From Pseudomonadota bacterium (GTDB taxonomy: Bacteria > Pseudomonadota > Alphaproteobacteria > Rhizobiales > Xanthobacteraceae): DNA of 7,820 nucleotides. Positions within the stretch are counted from its first letter, which is position 1, and every line of letters starts with the position of its first letter. The stretch covers positions 1 to 7,820 of the forward strand of contig CAUJKG010000272.1 of NCBI GenBank assembly GCA_963205465.1, given 5' to 3'. The notes beneath the pieces were generated by a model. That model made no database searches and had not been told where the DNA came from. It saw only the letters and a program-made list of their open reading frames with translations. The position numbers and the translations under genes were made by a program. Below are positions 5,713 through 7,820 of the stretch, one piece after another.

Positions 5713-7077
5713 ATGCTTTCCCTCAAACAACGACAAGCTCTTTCGCTGGACGCCCTCGCCGCCGATCTCGCAAGCGGCAAGATCACGAGCCGGCAGCTCG
5801 TGGAGGATTGCCTCGCGAGGATCGAGAGCGATCAGGGCGAAGGGCAGCGCGCGTTCATCGCGACCAATGCCGCCGGCGCGCGCGCTGCCGCCGATGCGCA
5901 TGACAGGCTGCGGAGCGCGGGATACGCTCCCTCACCCTTTGCCGGCATTCCCATCTCGCTGAAAGACCTGTTCGATGTGCGCGGCGAGCAGACGCGAGCC
6001 GGCTCGATCGTGCTCAATAACGAGCCACCCGCGAAAGAAGACGCGCCCGCCGTAGCACGGCTACGAAAGAGCGGTTTCATTTTCATCGGCCGCACCAACA
6101 TGACCGAATTCGCCTATTCCGGTCTCGGTCTCAATCCCCATTACGGAACGCCGAAGAGTGTCTGGCAACGCGAAGCAGGCCATGTACCCGGTGGCTCCTC
6201 TTCCGGCGCGGCGATTTCGGTCGCGGATGCGATGGCGCACGCCGCACTGGGCACCGACACGGGCGGCTCGTGCCGCATTCCGGCAGCCTTCAACTATCTC
6301 ACCGGCTATAAGCCAACCGCGCGCCGCGTGAGCCGGCAAGGTGCGCTCCCGCTGTCCACCAGCCTCGATTCCGTGGGCCCTATCGCGCGCACGGTTTCCT
6401 GCTGCTCGACCCTCGACGCGATTCTCGCCGACAGGCCGCGCCGCGCCGCACGCAAGCGCGAAGCCGACCAGATTCGCATCGGCGTGCTCCGCTCCGTCGT
6501 GGAAGTGGGTATCGAGCCTGCGGTTTCCAATGCCTATGAGGCGGCGCTCAGCAAGCTTTCCAAAGCGGGCGTGAAAATCGAGGACTTCGAGATGCCGGAG
6601 CTCGACGAGCTTTCGGCGCTCGGAGAGCACGGCGGTATTCCTGCAGCGGAAAGCTTCGCGTGGCACCAGGCGCTGCTGGATAAAAACGCAGATCAATACG
6701 ATCCGCGCGTGAAGTCGCGAATCTTGCGCGGCGCGGAACAGTCCGCCGCGCATTACATCCGCACGCTGGAGCGCCGGAAGCGCTTCGTCGAGCGCGCAAC
6801 CCAACAGATCGGGAAGTTTGACGCAATCGCCATGCCGACCGTTCCGGTACTGCCGCCGCTTATCAGCGCGCTTTCAACTGACGAAGAATATACGCGGGTC
6901 AATCTTCTGGTGCTGCGCAATCCGGGGATCGTAAACGTCATGGACGGTTGCGCGATCTCGATTCCGGTGACCGCGCCGGACAATCCGCCGGTCGGCCTGA
7001 TGCTGGCATCGACGCATGGCCGGGATGCCGAACTTTTCGCTATCGCGGCAACGGTCGAACCGATCGTAGGAGTGTAG
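5713..7077 (+). CDS. Amidase-signature family amidase
   Basis: This 454-residue protein is an amidase-signature (PF01425) serine hydrolase. The complete Lys-cisSer-Ser triad is visible: K84 in GIPISLKDLFDV, S162 in PGGSSSGAA, and the nucleophile S186 in GTDTGGSCRIPA; the 24-residue spacing between the serines is the usual one. Such enzymes hydrolyse a carboxamide to acid plus ammonia or amine. It resembles stand-alone catabolic amidases annotated as GatA-like, and the lack of gatC or gatB nearby argues against a role in tRNA amidation. No signal peptide is seen. The ATG at 5713 has only a weak upstream GGA; a later start would remove conserved N-terminal helix sequence. It is transcribed divergently from the five-gene operon and converges with the GST gene across 8 bp. 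Shared control with the operon is inferred from the arrangement. The substrate is unknown. Confidence 0.88.
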   Translation: MLSLKQRQALSLDALAADLASGKITSRQLVEDCLARIESDQGEGQRAFIATNAAGARAAADAHDRLRSAGYAPSPFAGIPISLKDLFDVRGEQTRAGSIVLNNEPPAKEDAPAVARLRKSGFIFIGRTNMTEFAYSGLGLNPHYGTPKSVWQREAGHVPGGSSSGAAISVADAMAHAALGTDTGGSCRIPAAFNYLTGYKPTARRVSRQGALPLSTSLDSVGPIARTVSCCSTLDAILADRPRRAARKREADQIRIGVLRSVVEVGIEPAVSNAYEAALSKLSKAGVKIEDFEMPELDELSALGEHGGIPAAESFAWHQALLDKNADQYDPRVKSRILRGAEQSAAHYIRTLERRKRFVERATQQIGKFDAIAMPTVPVLPPLISALSTDEEYTRVNLLVLRNPGIVNVMDGCAISIPVTAPDNPPVGLMLASTHGRDAELFAIAATVEPIVGV

Positions 7078-7085
7078 GCAGCCGT

Positions 7086-7709
7086 TCAGCGGGCGTCGAA
7101 GTTGACGCCTTTGATCACGCCGGGCCGCGCGCCGATCTCTTTTCCCCAGCGGTTCAAGTGCTGGAGCCCTTCGCAAAGCTGCGGCATCAACTGATTGCAG
7201 CGCAGGAATACGGTGTAGAGCGCGAAGTCTATGATGGTGACCTCATCACCAAAGCAGCAACGCTGCTGCGAAAGCCTTTCGTCCCAAACCGAAAGATAGT
7301 GGCGCAAGCGCCGCTCGAGAATCTTCTGCGAAGGCTCGTGCGGCTCGGGCGAACGGACCAGCGCAAGCAGCGCGCTGAACGTCATGGATACGTCCGTCGC
7401 GACATTCATCAAGGCATCGTAGAACGGACCGAAAGCCGCTTCGTTCGCAGGCAGATACTTCCCTGTCTTTTTGCCGAGATACAGCAGAATCGCCGCAGAC
7501 TGGGCCACCTTCAGCGGCTTGCCCCCGGGACCATCGGAATCGATGATCACGGGGATCAGCCCCATCGGATTGAGTGCGAGATAATCCGGACCGGTGTGTT
7601 CGCCCTTCGCAAGATCGACCAACCGCAGTTGATACGGCAACCCGCATTCATCCAGCATGATCTTGGCACGCATGCCGTTGCTGGTCGCCGCCGCGTAAAG
7701 TTCGATCAT
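7086..7709 (-). CDS. Glutathione S-transferase family protein, Nu-class-like (YfcG-like)
   Basis: This 207-residue protein has the two-domain GST layout. The N-terminal thioredoxin-like domain (about 1-82) contains TSNG at 9-12, the position of the TPNG motif of E. coli YfcG, where a Thr and an Asn act at the glutathione thiol. LNPMGLIPVI (46-55) carries the cis-proline loop, and QSAAILLYL (70-78) replaces the common ESGAI-type motif, with S71 expected to hold the glutathione glutamyl group. The C-terminal helical domain contains the N-capping aspartate D161 in TIIDFALY. It lacks the SSCS motif of zeta-class maleylacetoacetate isomerase, so it does not fill the missing step of the homogentisate pathway. 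AAGGAAA lies about six bases before the ATG. It converges with the amidase gene. Nu-class members often show disulfide-bond reductase activity, but the role here is not known. Confidence 0.85.
   Translation of the reverse strand: MIELYAAATSNGMRAKIMLDECGLPYQLRLVDLAKGEHTGPDYLALNPMGLIPVIIDSDGPGGKPLKVAQSAAILLYLGKKTGKYLPANEAAFGPFYDALMNVATDVSMTFSALLALVRSPEPHEPSQKILERRLRHYLSVWDERLSQQRCCFGDEVTIIDFALYTVFLRCNQLMPQLCEGLQHLNRWGKEIGARPGVIKGVNFDAR
7092..7112 (+). terminator. Weak terminator candidate after the amidase gene
   Basis: GGCGTC (7092-7097) and GACGCC (7104-7109) pair exactly around GAAGTT and are followed by TTT on the plus strand, 15 bases past the amidase stop. The hairpin lies inside the 3' end of the convergent GST gene, so it may be only a coding coincidence; the T-tract is short. 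Confidence 0.3.
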
Positions 7710-7779
7710 GGCTTTTCCTTAAGCTCCCTCTGCACGCAGCAGAAAACCGCGCCCCGTTCCGCTTCTTGTACGATGCGCG

Positions 7780-7820
7780 TCAAACGCGATCCAGTTTCAA
7801 ATTCTCGCGCAGCGTCTTTC
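7780..7820 (-). CDS. Possible C-terminal end of an upstream minus-strand gene
   Basis: Reading right to left from the window edge, one frame gives the peptide KTLRENLKLDRV followed by TGA at 7782-7780, 70 bases before the GST start. Eight of its twelve codons end in G or C, in line with the real genes. A second frame stays open to a TGA that overlaps the GST ATG (7708-7706), but only about 54% of its codons end in G or C. I prefer the first frame. The fragment is too short to identify. Confidence 0.35.
   Translation of the reverse strand, partial: KTLRENLKLDRV

Noticed and set aside
5631..5903. 90-codon plus-strand open frame overlapping the amidase start
   Set aside because: Its second half is an out-of-frame reading of the amidase gene and becomes Arg-rich there.
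6061..6804. 247-codon minus-strand open frame antisense to the amidase gene
   Set aside because: The amidase has a full catalytic triad on the plus strand; the antisense peptide is unrecognisable.
7086..7709. Assignment of the GST as maleylacetoacetate isomerase because homogentisate genes are in the window
   Set aside because: The zeta-class SSCS motif is absent and the TSNG motif fits the Nu class; the gene is also 6 kb away in another operon.
1..7820. CRISPR array, insertion sequence, tRNA or toxin-antitoxin module
   Set aside because: No regularly spaced repeats, transposase, terminal repeats, tRNA-like fold or small gene pair were seen.

Overview
The window is about 60% GC, gene-dense, and has short intergenic gaps and strong G/C bias at third codon positions. 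Protein style (homogentisate dioxygenase C-terminus, FAH-family hydrolase, Rhizobiales-like WD40 protein, PF06684 protein, Nu-like GST) suggests a soil-type alphaproteobacterium, probably of the order Rhizobiales (Hyphomicrobiales). This assignment rests on recognition of protein families and not on any marker gene.

Layout. (1) Positions 1-1177, plus strand: the last 46 codons of homogentisate 1,2-dioxygenase, then a fumarylacetoacetate-hydrolase-family gene 34 bp downstream. This is the tail of a tyrosine/homogentisate catabolic operon. (2) Positions 1197-5322, minus strand: a tightly spaced five-gene operon reading right to left. It encodes a Dabb-domain protein, a cyclase/kynurenine-formamidase-like metal hydrolase, a WD40 beta-propeller protein, a PF06684 ('amino acid synthesis', formerly DUF1185) protein and an enamidase-type amidohydrolase. 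A 12-bp perfect hairpin sits between cyclase and WD40 genes. (3) Positions 5323-5712: a 390-bp divergent control region. It has a good minus-strand promoter (TTGACA, 16 bp, TATACG), an imperfect operator-like repeat lying between the -35 and -10 boxes, a 21-nt near-palindrome just upstream, and two further hairpins. (4) Positions 5713-7077, plus strand: an amidase-signature hydrolase with a complete Lys-Ser-Ser triad. (5) Positions 7086-7709, minus strand: a Nu-class-like glutathione S-transferase convergent with the amidase. Beyond it is what looks like the extreme C-terminus of another minus-strand gene.

How it fits together. Three different hydrolases that can break C-N bonds (enamidase-like amidohydrolase, cyclase-family hydrolase, amidase-signature amidase) sit on the two sides of one control region, with a PF06684 protein and a Dabb protein. 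The only well-characterised enamidase known to me opens 6-oxo-1,4,5,6-tetrahydronicotinate in the nicotinate fermentation of Eubacterium barkeri. The simplest inference is therefore a catabolic module for an N-heterocycle or cyclic amide/enamide, whose redox steps, transporter and regulator would lie outside the window. The WD40 protein in the middle of this operon is the least expected component. The true substrate cannot be read from this sequence.
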